Source: Methanothrix sp. (lineage in GTDB: Archaea > Halobacteriota > Methanosarcinia > Methanotrichales > Methanotrichaceae). Taken from it: 9,432 bases of DNA. The translations under genes were made by a program, and so were the position numbers. The stretch covers positions 1-9,432 of the forward strand of contig JAABPZ010000018.1 in assembly GCA_011391755.1 (NCBI GenBank). Direction: 5' to 3'. Position 1 is the first letter of the stretch, and every line of letters begins with the position of its first letter. A model generated the notes under the pieces. It did not search any database and was not told the DNA's origin. It saw only the letters and a list, made by a program, of their open reading frames with translations. Below are positions 1 through 6,452 of this stretch, piece after piece.

Positions 1-422
1 CCCTGAAGGAACTGTCCTTCCAGGCAGGTGGCCATGTTCTGCACAGCCTCTTCTGGCAAAATCTGGCCCCCGCCGCGAAGGCCGGCAAGGAGCCGGGCGG
101 CGCTCTGGCCGACGTCCTGAAGAATGAGTTCGGATCCTTCGAGCGCTTCAAGAAGGAGTTTTCTGCGGCGTCCGCCAGCACAGAGGGCTCGGGCTGGGCG
201 GCGCTCGCCTGGTGCGGCATGACCGGCAGGCCGCTGATCATGCAGATCGAGAAGCACAATGTGAACGTTTATCCCATGTTTCGCATTCTTATGGTCCTGG
301 ATGTCTGGGAGCACGCCTATTATCTAGACTACAAGAACGAGAGGCCCAAGTTCGTGGAGGCCTTCTGGAATATAGTGAATTGGGATGAAGTTAATAAGAG
401 GCTAGAATCGATAATTAAATAA
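1..422 (+). CDS. sod: Superoxide dismutase, Fe/Mn family (3' part; 5' end outside window)
   Basis: Converts superoxide to oxygen and hydrogen peroxide in the cytoplasm, protecting iron-sulfur enzymes of an anaerobe. 139 codons are visible, read from base 3; the family is about 200 residues, so roughly the first third, including the first metal-binding His, is missing. Three of the four metal ligands are visible: the His of LHSLFW (residue 14 of the visible part), and the Asp and His of [11 protein letters not shown]. The SGW motif and the FWNIVNW C-terminal signature are also present. The KHNVNVYP stretch just before the Asp ligand resembles archaeal iron-type SODs, but metal choice cannot be settled by eye. 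An internal ATG at 219 is not the start, because homology continues unbroken to the window edge. Converges with the lipoprotein gene downstream. Confidence 0.95.
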   Translation, partial: LKELSFQAGGHVLHSLFWQNLAPAAKAGKEPGGALADVLKNEFGSFERFKKEFSAASASTEGSGWAALAWCGMTGRPLIMQIEKHNVNVYPMFRILMVLDVWEHAYYLDYKNERPKFVEAFWNIVNWDEVNKRLESIIK

Positions 423-441
423 AAAATATTTTTTTTAAAAA
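421..441. terminator. Bidirectional A/T-run terminator between convergent genes
   Basis: A6 (421-426), T8 (429-436) and A5 (437-441) lie directly after the SOD stop and just beyond the end of the minus-strand lipoprotein gene (stop near 449). Archaeal RNA polymerase stops at T-runs in the non-template strand. T8 would serve SOD, and the A-runs read as T-runs for the opposite gene. No hairpin is needed or seen. Confidence 0.6.
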
Positions 442-448
442 CTGGGAT

Positions 449-1036
449 TCATGCTACGGCAAGTGATCCGATTATCTTGCTGGCATCTTTAGCGAACTCA
501 TCGTAGCGACCGACTGGTGCATTGTAGGTGAAGACGTAAGCCACATCTCCCTGGACGGTCCAGGCTCTAAGGACTTTGTATTCTGTGCCATCGCTCATGA
601 GGTTGTAGACTACCGCGTGTCCCGGCTGCCCACCCATGGGTATGTCACTTTCCGCCAGTATCTGCAGGTCCGGCAAAGCTTTCTTCAGGTTGCCTAATGC
701 CGCCTTGCCATACTGGGCCAGAGTCAAATTCATGCCTTCAGGCAGCGCCTCGACCTGCAAGGTGATGTATATAGAAGAGCTGTTCATATCCACACCAGGA
801 GCCAGGAAGCCGGCCACCAGCCCCATATCGTTGGCATCGGCATCTTCCGCGATCCAGCCAGTGGGATATGTGACACGAAAGTCGTTTTCTGCATTTTCGT
901 AAAGCTGCATCTCTCTCAAGTCGGACAGGCCGACGGCACCAGATGTATTCAAGGATTCACTCTGCGCATAGCATCCAGGAATGAAGAGGGCAAAGGTCAA
1001 AAGGACCATTAGCCCCAAAGAGTGATTGCTTTTCAT
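449..1036 (-). CDS. Exported lipoprotein with PsbP-like domain
   Basis: 195 residues. The N-terminus is a bacterial-style lipoprotein signal: a short Lys-containing n-region, a hydrophobic stretch (about residues 7-19) and the lipobox IPGC with Cys22 as probable lipidated residue, so the mature protein should be anchored on the outer face of the membrane. The mature part, from about residue 44 (LYENAENDFRVTYPTGW), has the pattern of the PsbP/Mog1-like fold: an opening strand that recognises 'Y P x G W', a middle 'GHAVVYNL' strand and a closing 'AYVFTYNAP..YDEF...KIIGSL' segment. Such proteins occur widely in methanogens, where photosynthetic PsbP function is excluded and the role is unknown. 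Start chosen at the ATG 7 bases after a perfect GAGGTGA ribosome site. Single gene, convergent with SOD and divergent from nrdD. Confidence 0.75.
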   Translation of the reverse strand: MKSNHSLGLMVLLTFALFIPGCYAQSESLNTSGAVGLSDLREMQLYENAENDFRVTYPTGWIAEDADANDMGLVAGFLAPGVDMNSSSIYITLQVEALPEGMNLTLAQYGKAALGNLKKALPDLQILAESDIPMGGQPGHAVVYNLMSDGTEYKVLRAWTVQGDVAYVFTYNAPVGRYDEFAKDASKIIGSLAVA

Positions 1037-1043
1037 TATTTTT

Positions 1044-1050
1044 TCACCTC
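1044..1050 (-). promoter_or_regulatory. Ribosome binding site of the lipoprotein gene
   Basis: Reads GAGGTGA on the minus strand, a full match to the archaeal 16S 3' end, with 7 bases to the ATG at 1036. It fixes the start of the lipoprotein gene. Confidence 0.8.
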
Positions 1051-1072
1051 AAACAAGATAATGTGATGGGCA

Positions 1073-1086
1073 TGAATTTTTTATGT
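1073..1086 (-). promoter_or_regulatory. Probable TATA promoter of the lipoprotein gene
   Basis: On the minus strand the AT-rich stretch ACATAAAAAATTC lies about 45 bases before the start codon. A start of transcription some 25 bases on (near 1055) would leave a short leader holding the GAGGTGA site. Inferred from spacing only. Confidence 0.4.
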
Positions 1087-1110
1087 CAAATAGTTTTCCA
1101 ATGGCAATGT

Positions 1111-1122
1111 TCTTCGCGAAGA
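1111..1122. repeat. Perfect 12-base palindrome, candidate operator
   Basis: TCTTCGCGAAGA is identical on both strands. It lies about 25-50 bases upstream of the lipoprotein promoter and 170 bases upstream of the nrdD TATA box, so it is a possible dimeric regulator site. It does not resemble the bacterial NrdR box as I know it. Part of it (GCGAAGAG) recurs at 1297-1304. Confidence 0.35.
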
Positions 1123-1280
1123 GTCCTTTGCCCGAATTACTTTCGCCCCGTGCACGATTGGGTTTAATATTTCCTGCGCAGATTTCAGCCGATCAGCTTA
1201 TTACCCAGAGATGATATACCTATAGAAAAATTTTGAGATAGTTCGGAGCGAAACGCGAATAAACCATAGGTGAAATACTG

Positions 1281-1290
1281 GTATAATAAG
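1281..1290 (+). promoter_or_regulatory. Probable TATA promoter of nrdD
   Basis: GTATAATAAG is preceded by GAAATACTG, which can serve as a purine-rich BRE. A transcription start about 25 bases on (near 1310) would give a leader of about 30 bases carrying the nrdD ribosome site. Confidence 0.5.
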
Positions 1291-1328
1291 TTGATTGCGA
1301 AGAGGATGAGTTATGTTGCTTTATGGTA

Positions 1329-1334
1329 GAGGGG
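1329..1334 (+). promoter_or_regulatory. Ribosome binding site supporting the TTG start of nrdD
   Basis: GAGGGG, 7 bases before the TTG at 1342. The only other in-frame candidate nearby, ATG 1393, has GGAAGGT about 14 bases upstream, which is too far. This favours the TTG. Confidence 0.55.
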
Positions 1335-1341
1335 ATGGGCG

Positions 1342-3618
1342 TTGAGCAGCAGAATTGTGCAGCAGACACTGGAAGGTTTGGCCGTTTCTGTTATGCCCAG
1401 AGTTAGGACTACGGACGGCCATCTGCTGGACTGGGATAGAGAGGCCATAGCCAAGCAGCTACTCAAGGAGACAAAGCTGTCTGAACAATTTTACAAAGAG
1501 CCGGGAATTACTGAGGAAGAAGCCCAGGACATCGCCAAAGAGGTGGAGCGCCGGGTGCGATGGATGAACGTTCAGTACCTGAGCGGCCCCCTCGTGCGCG
1601 AGATCATGAATGTGGTCCTCTTAGAGAGGCACCACACGGAGTGGCGCAACATCTGCACCCGCGTGGGAACTCCGGTCTACGATGCCCATCTCATCGACAT
1701 CGGTACGGGTTTTGAGTCCAAGGAGAATGCCAACCTCCAGGAAAATGCCGAGACCAGCCACAAGAAGAAAGCAGACAAGATCAGCAAGGAGCAATACCTG
1801 CTGTTGCTGCCGCCCCATCTCGCCGATCGCCACCTGGCTGGGGATCTGCACATCCACGATCTGGAGTACTTCGGGACCAGGCCGTTTTGCCAAGATTGGG
1901 ATCTGCGCTATTTCTTATACTACGGCCTGATGCCCGATGGTCTGGGCACCAAAGCCAGCGTGGCCGGTCCTGCCAAGAAGCCGGAGGTGGCCATGCTGCA
2001 TGCTGTAAAAGCCCTGGGCAGCGCCCAGACCAACTTCGCGGGAGGGCAGGGATTCTACAACTTCCTAACCTTCATCGCCCCCTACTTTGAGAGCAAGAGC
2101 TATGCCGAGATCGTGCAGCTCATGCAGATGTTCGTCTACGAGATGACACAGATGATGGTCGCTCGCGGCGGCCAGCTCGTCTTCTCCTCGGTGCAGCTCA
2201 CGCCGGGAGTTCCCAAACTGTGGCGGGACAAGCCCGCCGTTTACGCTGGACGGGTCTGGAACGGCTCATCACCTGAGGCACCCCTGAAGACCTACGGCCA
2301 GTTCGAGCGCGAGGTCCGTTTAGCCTTCAAAGCCCTCATGGAGGTCATGCTGGCCGGTGACTACTGGGGCAAGCCCTTCAACTTCCCCAAGCCTGAGATC
2401 AGCATCGAGCCGGACTTCATGAAGGAGGATGAGGCCTTCAATGCCGCCCATCCGGATCTGCCCACCTACCAGCAGCTCTACCTCCTGACCTTTAAGCTGG
2501 CCGCCGAGTACGGCACACCTTACTTTGACAACCAGCTTCCCGCTTACCGAGGTGCTGGCGAAGGAATATCGTGCTATCAATGTTGCGCCTACCAATTCGC
2601 GGCCACTTATGACAGCGACAGCCAGTTTGAGGACAAGCTGTACTTCAAAGATGGCAAGCACTTCTCCATGGGCTCCTGGCAGGTGGTATCCCTCAACTGT
2701 CCTCGCGCCGCTTACCTGGCCAGGGGTGACGATGAGCTGCTCTTCGAGTACCTGCGAGAGCTGATGGACACCTCAGTGGAGATCTTCAAAGTTAAGCGTG
2801 AGTGGATGAACCAGATCATCAAGAATCACCGTATGCCCTTTGCCACTCAGCAGCCGCGCGACCCGCTTACGGGCGAGAAGGGCTCTGTCGCCGTGGGCCT
2901 GGAGGGCCTGGTTTATACCATCGGCGTGGTGGGCGTCAACGAGATGGTGCAGTTCCACACGGGAAAGCAGATGCACGAGTCCAAAGAGGCCTGGAAGCTG
3001 GCCGTGCGCGCCATGACGGAGATGGAGATCTACGCCAAAAAACTCTCTTTGCAGCACGGCATGACCATTGCCCTGGCGCGAACACCCGCGGAAACCACTG
3101 CCCAGCGATTTGCGGTATCTGACCTCATCCACGAGGAGTTTCGGGACTGTGCGGAGAAGGTTGTCAAGGGCGACCTGGACGCCGTGAAGAAGAATTTGCA
3201 GAAGACGCGCGATCTGCCCGTCTATTACACCAACGGCACTCATCTGCCGCCCGGCGCCGAGGTGACCATCTTCGAGAGAGCAAAGCTCGAACATGTCTTT
3301 TTCCCCATAGTCGATGGCGGCAACATCTTCCATATCTTCATGGGAGAAGCCACCCCAGACCCCCAGGGCCTGATGGACTTTGGAATGCGCCTGGCCAAAG
3401 AGACCCAGATCGGCTACTTCACCTTTAGCAGGGATATGACAGTATGCCTGGGATGTTCCAAGGTCTCAGGTGGACTGGAAGATAAGTGCCCGAGCTGCGG
3501 ATCGGATGATGTGGATCACATTAGCCGAATTACCGGATACCTCCAGGCTGTGAGCGGATGGAACAGCGCCAAACGCCAGGAGCTGAAAGACCGAAAAAGG
3601 TACAATGAACTGGCATAG
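1342..3618 (+). CDS. nrdD: Anaerobic (class III) ribonucleoside-triphosphate reductase, NrdD
   Basis: Reduces ribonucleotides to deoxyribonucleotides without oxygen, using a glycyl radical installed by the radical-SAM activase NrdG (not in this window). 758 residues. Residues about 20-115 form an ATP-cone-like allosteric domain. The catalytic barrel includes the HIHDLEYFG segment followed by Cys183, and a finger-loop region with CYQCC (Cys411, 414, 415), where the thiyl-radical Cys is expected. The C-terminal zinc site is CLGC...CPSC (Cys702, 705, 716, 719), followed by the glycyl-radical motif RITGY with Gly732, then the usual basic tail. All key parts are present, so it should be active. 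Start: TTG at 1342, 7 bases after GAGGGG (1329-1334). An in-frame TAG at 1327 blocks any longer form. The first in-frame ATG (1393) has no well-spaced ribosome site, yet it could be the true start because homology begins near it. Confidence 0.95.
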   Translation: MSSRIVQQTLEGLAVSVMPRVRTTDGHLLDWDREAIAKQLLKETKLSEQFYKEPGITEEEAQDIAKEVERRVRWMNVQYLSGPLVREIMNVVLLERHHTEWRNICTRVGTPVYDAHLIDIGTGFESKENANLQENAETSHKKKADKISKEQYLLLLPPHLADRHLAGDLHIHDLEYFGTRPFCQDWDLRYFLYYGLMPDGLGTKASVAGPAKKPEVAMLHAVKALGSAQTNFAGGQGFYNFLTFIAPYFESKSYAEIVQLMQMFVYEMTQMMVARGGQLVFSSVQLTPGVPKLWRDKPAVYAGRVWNGSSPEAPLKTYGQFEREVRLAFKALMEVMLAGDYWGKPFNFPKPEISIEPDFMKEDEAFNAAHPDLPTYQQLYLLTFKLAAEYGTPYFDNQLPAYRGAGEGISCYQCCAYQFAATYDSDSQFEDKLYFKDGKHFSMGSWQVVSLNCPRAAYLARGDDELLFEYLRELMDTSVEIFKVKREWMNQIIKNHRMPFATQQPRDPLTGEKGSVAVGLEGLVYTIGVVGVNEMVQFHTGKQMHESKEAWKLAVRAMTEMEIYAKKLSLQHGMTIALARTPAETTAQRFAVSDLIHEEFRDCAEKVVKGDLDAVKKNLQKTRDLPVYYTNGTHLPPGAEVTIFERAKLEHVFFPIVDGGNIFHIFMGEATPDPQGLMDFGMRLAKETQIGYFTFSRDMTVCLGCSKVSGGLEDKCPSCGSDDVDHISRITGYLQAVSGWNSAKRQELKDRKRYNELA

Positions 3619-3633
3619 GCTAACATGGACCAA

Positions 3634-3647
3634 CGAAAGGTATATAT
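3634..3647 (+). promoter_or_regulatory. BRE and TATA box of the ferredoxin gene
   Basis: CGAAAGGTATATAT is close to a textbook archaeal promoter: purine-rich BRE followed by TATATA. Transcription should begin near 3669, about 30 bases before the ferredoxin ATG. The ferredoxin can therefore be made independently of nrdD, although no T-run separates the two genes. Confidence 0.7.
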
Positions 3648-3688
3648 CGGATATACTTACAGGTGGATTTGCCCTAGTGAGGCAAATT

Positions 3689-3695
3689 GGAGGAG
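3689..3695 (+). promoter_or_regulatory. Ribosome binding site deciding the ferredoxin start
   Basis: GGAGGAG, 6 bases before the ATG at 3702. It shows that the true start is this ATG and not the in-frame TTG at 3687. Confidence 0.85.
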
Positions 3696-3701
3696 TTATT
3701 A

Positions 3702-3878
3702 ATGCCTGCAGTTATTAACCGAGAAGAATGCGTAAGCTGTGGAACTTGCGTCGAGGAGTGCCCGGAAGAAGCCATCACCTTGGACGACGAGGAAATTGCA
3801 GTTGTAAATAAGGAAAAGTGCACTGAGTGCAAGACATGCGTTGAGGCTTGCCCATCCGAAGCCATCAGCATGGAATAA
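3702..3878 (+). CDS. Small 2[4Fe-4S] ferredoxin
   Basis: A 58-residue, acidic, soluble electron carrier with two classic cluster motifs: [12 protein letters not shown] (Cys10, 13, 16, 20) and [12 protein letters not shown] (Cys40, 43, 46, 50). Each set of three cysteines pairs with the distal Cys of the other motif, giving two low-potential [4Fe-4S] clusters. It contains essentially nothing outside the bacterial-type ferredoxin fold. In methanogens such proteins shuttle electrons among the CO dehydrogenase, hydrogenase-like and heterodisulfide reductase systems; the partner here is unknown. Start: ATG 3702, 6 bases after GGAGGAG. A longer reading from TTG 3687 would overlap that ribosome site and is rejected. 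It follows nrdD by 83 bases with its own promoter. A role in reducing NrdD or its activase is possible but only suggested by position. Confidence 0.93.
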   Translation: MPAVINREECVSCGTCVEECPEEAITLDDEEIAVVNKEKCTECKTCVEACPSEAISME

Positions 3879-3894
3879 ACTGTACCATTCTGCA

Positions 3895-3903
3895 TTTTTT
3901 TTT
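3895..3903 (+). terminator. T9 terminator of the ferredoxin gene
   Basis: A run of nine T begins 16 bases after the ferredoxin stop, typical of archaeal intrinsic termination. Its last two bases fall within the stop codon of the convergent DUF116 gene. Confidence 0.65.
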
Positions 3904-4564
3904 AGGCATGCGGTTCTTTTTCTTTTATGGCCTCATAGAACTGCTCCCAGTCCAGTGTCGTAGCCACACAACCAGCTTTTAAGAGCAGCACTCCTCGCGC
4001 CGGTATGCCGTGACGGTGGCAAAGATCCAAGCCCTCTTTTATCTCCATATGGCAGCCGACGCCCACGATAGCTCGCGGCCGGTATTTCTTGATTATCCTT
4101 TTTATGAAGCTGGAGCCGGGCACTATGAAGAACCGGTAACCAAGGCTTTCGGCATATTTCTGGGCCTCGCCTACGTTGCAGCGCCCGCAGCTTACGCACT
4201 TTATGCCCTCGGGCGTGAGCTTGGCCGGACACTCTGCGCTGCGAACGCATTGGGGCATGAAGATGAATCGCTCAGCACATGGTGTCTTCAAAAACTCCTT
4301 GTTGTTAATGTAATTACGTAGCCGCACACCTACATCGTCTACTATGGTATCATCAACACGGGTGATCCAGAAGAGAGTCGTTATTACATTTTCGAGAAGA
4401 ACGATGCCTAAAAGCATGTACCTGGCCGCGAAGAAATTGCCGGTCTTAAAGGAGTAAAGAACGAGCATAGATACTATTATAGACAGAATCAAGACCAATA
4501 CGACTAAAAGCACCACCGCTTCGCCCACCAGATAAAATAGCTGGTTTATATACTCGGGAAACAT
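3902..4564 (-). CDS. DUF116 family membrane protein with cysteine-rich cytoplasmic domain
   Basis: 220 residues from the chosen ATG. Two hydrophobic segments (about 11-38 and 44-68) are followed by a soluble domain with DDVGVRLRN, then nine cysteines: 96, 106, 112, the triad CVSCGRC (123, 126, 129), 171, 182 and 199, plus GVGCHMEIKEGL and AGCVATTLDW. This is the DUF116 pattern, found in methanogens and some anaerobic bacteria; function unknown. The cysteine arrangement suggests an iron-sulfur or other metal centre at the membrane. Start: homologues as I recall begin just before the first membrane helix, matching ATG 4564. A TTG at 4621 would add 19 basic residues and has a weak AGGTG site. 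An AGGAGG at 4583-4588 lies 18 bases before the ATG, too far to be its ribosome site. A TATA-like box 31 bases upstream fits a leaderless or near-leaderless message. Confidence 0.85.
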   Translation of the reverse strand: MFPEYINQLFYLVGEAVVLLVVLVLILSIIVSMLVLYSFKTGNFFAARYMLLGIVLLENVITTLFWITRVDDTIVDDVGVRLRNYINNKEFLKTPCAERFIFMPQCVRSAECPAKLTPEGIKCVSCGRCNVGEAQKYAESLGYRFFIVPGSSFIKRIIKKYRPRAIVGVGCHMEIKEGLDLCHRHGIPARGVLLLKAGCVATTLDWEQFYEAIKEKEPHA

Positions 4565-4590
4565 GACAATGGTCTTGGAAAACCTCCTGC

Positions 4591-4601
4591 CTATAAATTT
4601 G
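4591..4601. promoter_or_regulatory. Near-palindromic TATA box between DUF116 and rps15
   Basis: CTATAAATTTG reads CAAATTTATAG on the other strand, so TBP could bind in either orientation. For DUF116 it lies about 31 bases before the ATG at 4564, consistent with a start of transcription at or just before that codon. For the rps15 operon it would give a leader of about 70 bases. Confidence 0.4.
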
Positions 4602-4614
4602 TTGCCTAGAGGGC

Positions 4615-4630
4615 GGCGCAAGTTTTTTAT
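4615..4630 (+). promoter_or_regulatory. Candidate BRE/TATA promoter of the rps15 operon
   Basis: GGCGCAAG followed by TTTTTTAT. A start about 25 bases on (near 4652) would leave a leader of about 40 bases with the GAGG ribosome site. This competes with the TATA-like sequence at 4591-4601; neither is proven. Confidence 0.35.
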
Positions 4631-4689
4631 CCCACCTGGCAGTGAGCATTACACCTTCGCCTTTATGAAATCTAATGAGGACTATCAAA

Positions 4690-5145
4690 ATGGCTAAAAT
4701 GCACAGCAGAAAAAAGGGTTCCTCCCGATCCAGACCACCCGTGGTTGCCAAAATACCCGCGTGGTCCGATGTATCCAACGAGGAGCTGGAAAAGACAATC
4801 ATGAAGCTGCACGAGAGCGGAATGCCCCCCAGCCGCATTGGGCTCACCTTGCGTGATCAGTACGGAGTGCCAAGCACCAAATTGGTCTTGGGCAAGAATA
4901 TAACCGGCTTCCTGAAGGAGAACAAAGTCCTGCCTGACATACCTGAGGACCTCACTAATCTGATGAGAAAAGCTCTGCACGTCAGAAAGCACATCAAGAC
5001 CAACAAGAAGGATGTCCATAACAAGAGATCCCTGCATCTCACCGAGAACAAGGTCCGAAGATTGGTAAAATACTATCACGACTCCGGGCGATTGGCACCG
5101 GATTGGACTTACTCGCCTGAGACGGCTGAGATTCTCATCTCATGA
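4690..5145 (+). CDS. rps15: 30S ribosomal protein S15 (archaeal/eukaryotic S13e type)
   Basis: A primary binding protein of the small ribosomal subunit, contacting 16S rRNA in the platform. 151 residues, the normal archaeal length: an N-terminal extension and helical domain shared with eukaryotic uS15 (MAKMHSRKKG, then PPVVAKIPAWSDVSNEEL), and the C-terminal S15 domain with LTENKVRRLVKYYHDSGRL. The start is the ATG at 4690, giving the conserved MA(K/R)MH opening. A longer reading from ATG 4675 would add five residues and overlap the GAGG ribosome site at 4677-4680. First gene of a four-gene operon; its stop overlaps the recJ start as ATGA. Confidence 0.97.
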   Translation: MAKMHSRKKGSSRSRPPVVAKIPAWSDVSNEELEKTIMKLHESGMPPSRIGLTLRDQYGVPSTKLVLGKNITGFLKENKVLPDIPEDLTNLMRKALHVRKHIKTNKKDVHNKRSLHLTENKVRRLVKYYHDSGRLAPDWTYSPETAEILIS

Positions 5146-6452
5146 AGCGGCTGGACAAAGCTGCAGAGGCTATTGCCAGGTCGATAATGAAATGCGACAG
5201 CATGCGCGTGATCTCGCATAACGATGCGGACGGGATCACATCCGCAGGGCTGATCTGCAGTGCCCTCCTGCGCGCAGGGATACCTTTTCAGGCCACTCTG
5301 CTAAATAGGCTGGACGAGTCCGTGCTTGCCGGGCTAGAGGGACCGGTGGTATTCTGCGATATGGGCAGCGGCAAGCCTGAGCTTATCTCCCGCGTCAAAG
5401 ATGACTGCTTTGTCCTGGACCACCATCGGCCCGTGGGCACGCTGGACTGCATGCACCTCAACCCCCATCTCTTCGGCATAGATGGGGCCTTTGAGCTGTC
5501 TGCCGCAGGCACAGTATATTCCGTGGCGCGCCACATGGGCGAGAATGCAGATCTATCCGGCCTGGCACTGGTAGGTGCCATGGGCGACCGGCAGGGCATG
5601 ATCGGAGCGAATAAAACCATTCTGGATGAGGCCATCTCTTGCGGAGCCGTAGAGTTGAAAGCTGGCCTGAAGATGTCTGAAGATGGCCCGGTCGAGGAAG
5701 TCTTCCAGAGCAGCATAGAGCCGCTCCTAGACTTTACCGGCGACAAGGAAAAAACCCGCCAATTTTTAGATGATTTGAAGATAAAGGGCAATGTAGAGAG
5801 CCTGGCAAAAGATGACCTGGCAAAATTATGCACTGCCTTAACTTTGAAATTACTTATGCAGGGAAGCTTTGCCGCAGATTCAATCATGGGAGAGGCCATA
5901 CGCCTCAAGCACGCGGTCGTGGAAAACTCCCTGGAGATGGTACAACTACTCAACGCCTGCGGCAATAGAGACGTTCCGGGCCTGGGCTTGACACTGTGCC
6001 TACGCGATACTGGCGCACTTGAGCCGGCCAGAAGCCTGGCCCAGGAATACAAAGGCCATATCCTGCGGGAGGTTGGCATGCTGCGAGAGCAAAATAAAGT
6101 GCTACAGAACATCCGCTACCTCAAAATGGTGAATATGGAAGCGGGTGCAATTGTGTCGGGACTGGGAATCCGGTATTTATACGCCGACCTGCCGCTCATC
6201 ACCCTGAATCACAAGGACGATATGGTCAAGATATCGGCACGCGGAACCAAGCCGCTCATATCCAGGGGCCTTGACTTATCGATTGCTCTTCGGAAGGCCG
6301 CCGGGGCAGTGGGGGGAGTGGGCGGGGGGCACACCATCGCCAGTGGCGCTTCTATCCCACCTGGCGCCGAGGATCGGTTCCTGGCCATTCTGGACGAGAT
6401 TGTGGGGGAGCAACTGCATAAGGATGAGCCGGCATTCGAGGATACGGCATGA
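5142..6452 (+). CDS. recJ: Archaeal RecJ-like DHH-family single-strand nuclease
   Basis: A DHH-superfamily phosphoesterase related to bacterial RecJ and archaeal GAN (GINS-associated nuclease). Relatives degrade single-stranded DNA or RNA and are tied to the replication helicase complex or repair. 436 residues. The N-terminal DHH domain has motif I SHNDADG (25-31), motif II FCDMGSG with Asp73, motif III LDHHRP (Asp93, His94, His95) and motif IV GAMGDRQG with Asp149, the Mn/Mg ligands. The C-terminal DHHA1 domain ends in the Gly-rich substrate-binding motif GGVGGGHTIASGA (391-403). All catalytic residues are present. It lacks the extra N-terminal and OB-fold parts of bacterial RecJ. Archaea often carry several RecJ homologues; which one this is, and whether it binds GINS, is not visible. 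Start overlaps the rps15 stop (ATGA), its own stop overlaps pcc1. Confidence 0.9.
   Translation: MKRLDKAAEAIARSIMKCDSMRVISHNDADGITSAGLICSALLRAGIPFQATLLNRLDESVLAGLEGPVVFCDMGSGKPELISRVKDDCFVLDHHRPVGTLDCMHLNPHLFGIDGAFELSAAGTVYSVARHMGENADLSGLALVGAMGDRQGMIGANKTILDEAISCGAVELKAGLKMSEDGPVEEVFQSSIEPLLDFTGDKEKTRQFLDDLKIKGNVESLAKDDLAKLCTALTLKLLMQGSFAADSIMGEAIRLKHAVVENSLEMVQLLNACGNRDVPGLGLTLCLRDTGALEPARSLAQEYKGHILREVGMLREQNKVLQNIRYLKMVNMEAGAIVSGLGIRYLYADLPLITLNHKDDMVKISARGTKPLISRGLDLSIALRKAAGAVGGVGGGHTIASGASIPPGAEDRFLAILDEIVGEQLHKDEPAFEDTA

Larger units (their letters stand above)
1037..1341. other. Gene-free 305-base divergent intergenic region
   Basis: Separates the lipoprotein gene (leftward) from nrdD (rightward). 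It holds a probable promoter at each end and a perfect 12-base palindrome at 1111-1122. Reading frames here are short and interrupted. The one running into nrdD from an ATG at 1306 meets a TAG at 1327. I see no tRNA, CRISPR or riboswitch fold. The middle part (about 1125-1270) is unexplained. It contains further TATA-like patches, such as GATATACCTATAG near 1213-1225, that could be a second nrdD promoter. Confidence 0.6.

Noticed and set aside
1037..1341. Possible tRNA, riboswitch or CRISPR leader in the large gap before nrdD
   Set aside because: No cloverleaf, no CCA or T-loop motif, no regular repeat spacing; only the palindrome and promoter-like patches were found.
2773..3333. Open frame (186 codons) on the minus strand opposite nrdD
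   Set aside because: Contained within the NrdD catalytic region; His/Leu/Gly-rich translation without family resemblance.
3687..3701. Five-residue N-terminal extension of the ferredoxin from TTG
   Set aside because: The codons are the ribosome binding site itself (GGAGGAG), and the ATG at 3702 gives a standard ferredoxin N-terminus.
4446..4847. Minus-strand frame spanning the DUF116/rps15 gap
   Set aside because: Overlaps the conserved rps15 N-terminus and the DUF116 membrane region in the wrong frame; no family resemblance.
5288..6112. Long open frame (274 codons) on the minus strand opposite recJ
   Set aside because: Lies wholly inside a gene with clear catalytic motifs; the product is low-complexity Ser/Arg/Pro-rich with no recognisable domain and no good ribosome site. 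A codon-bias shadow.
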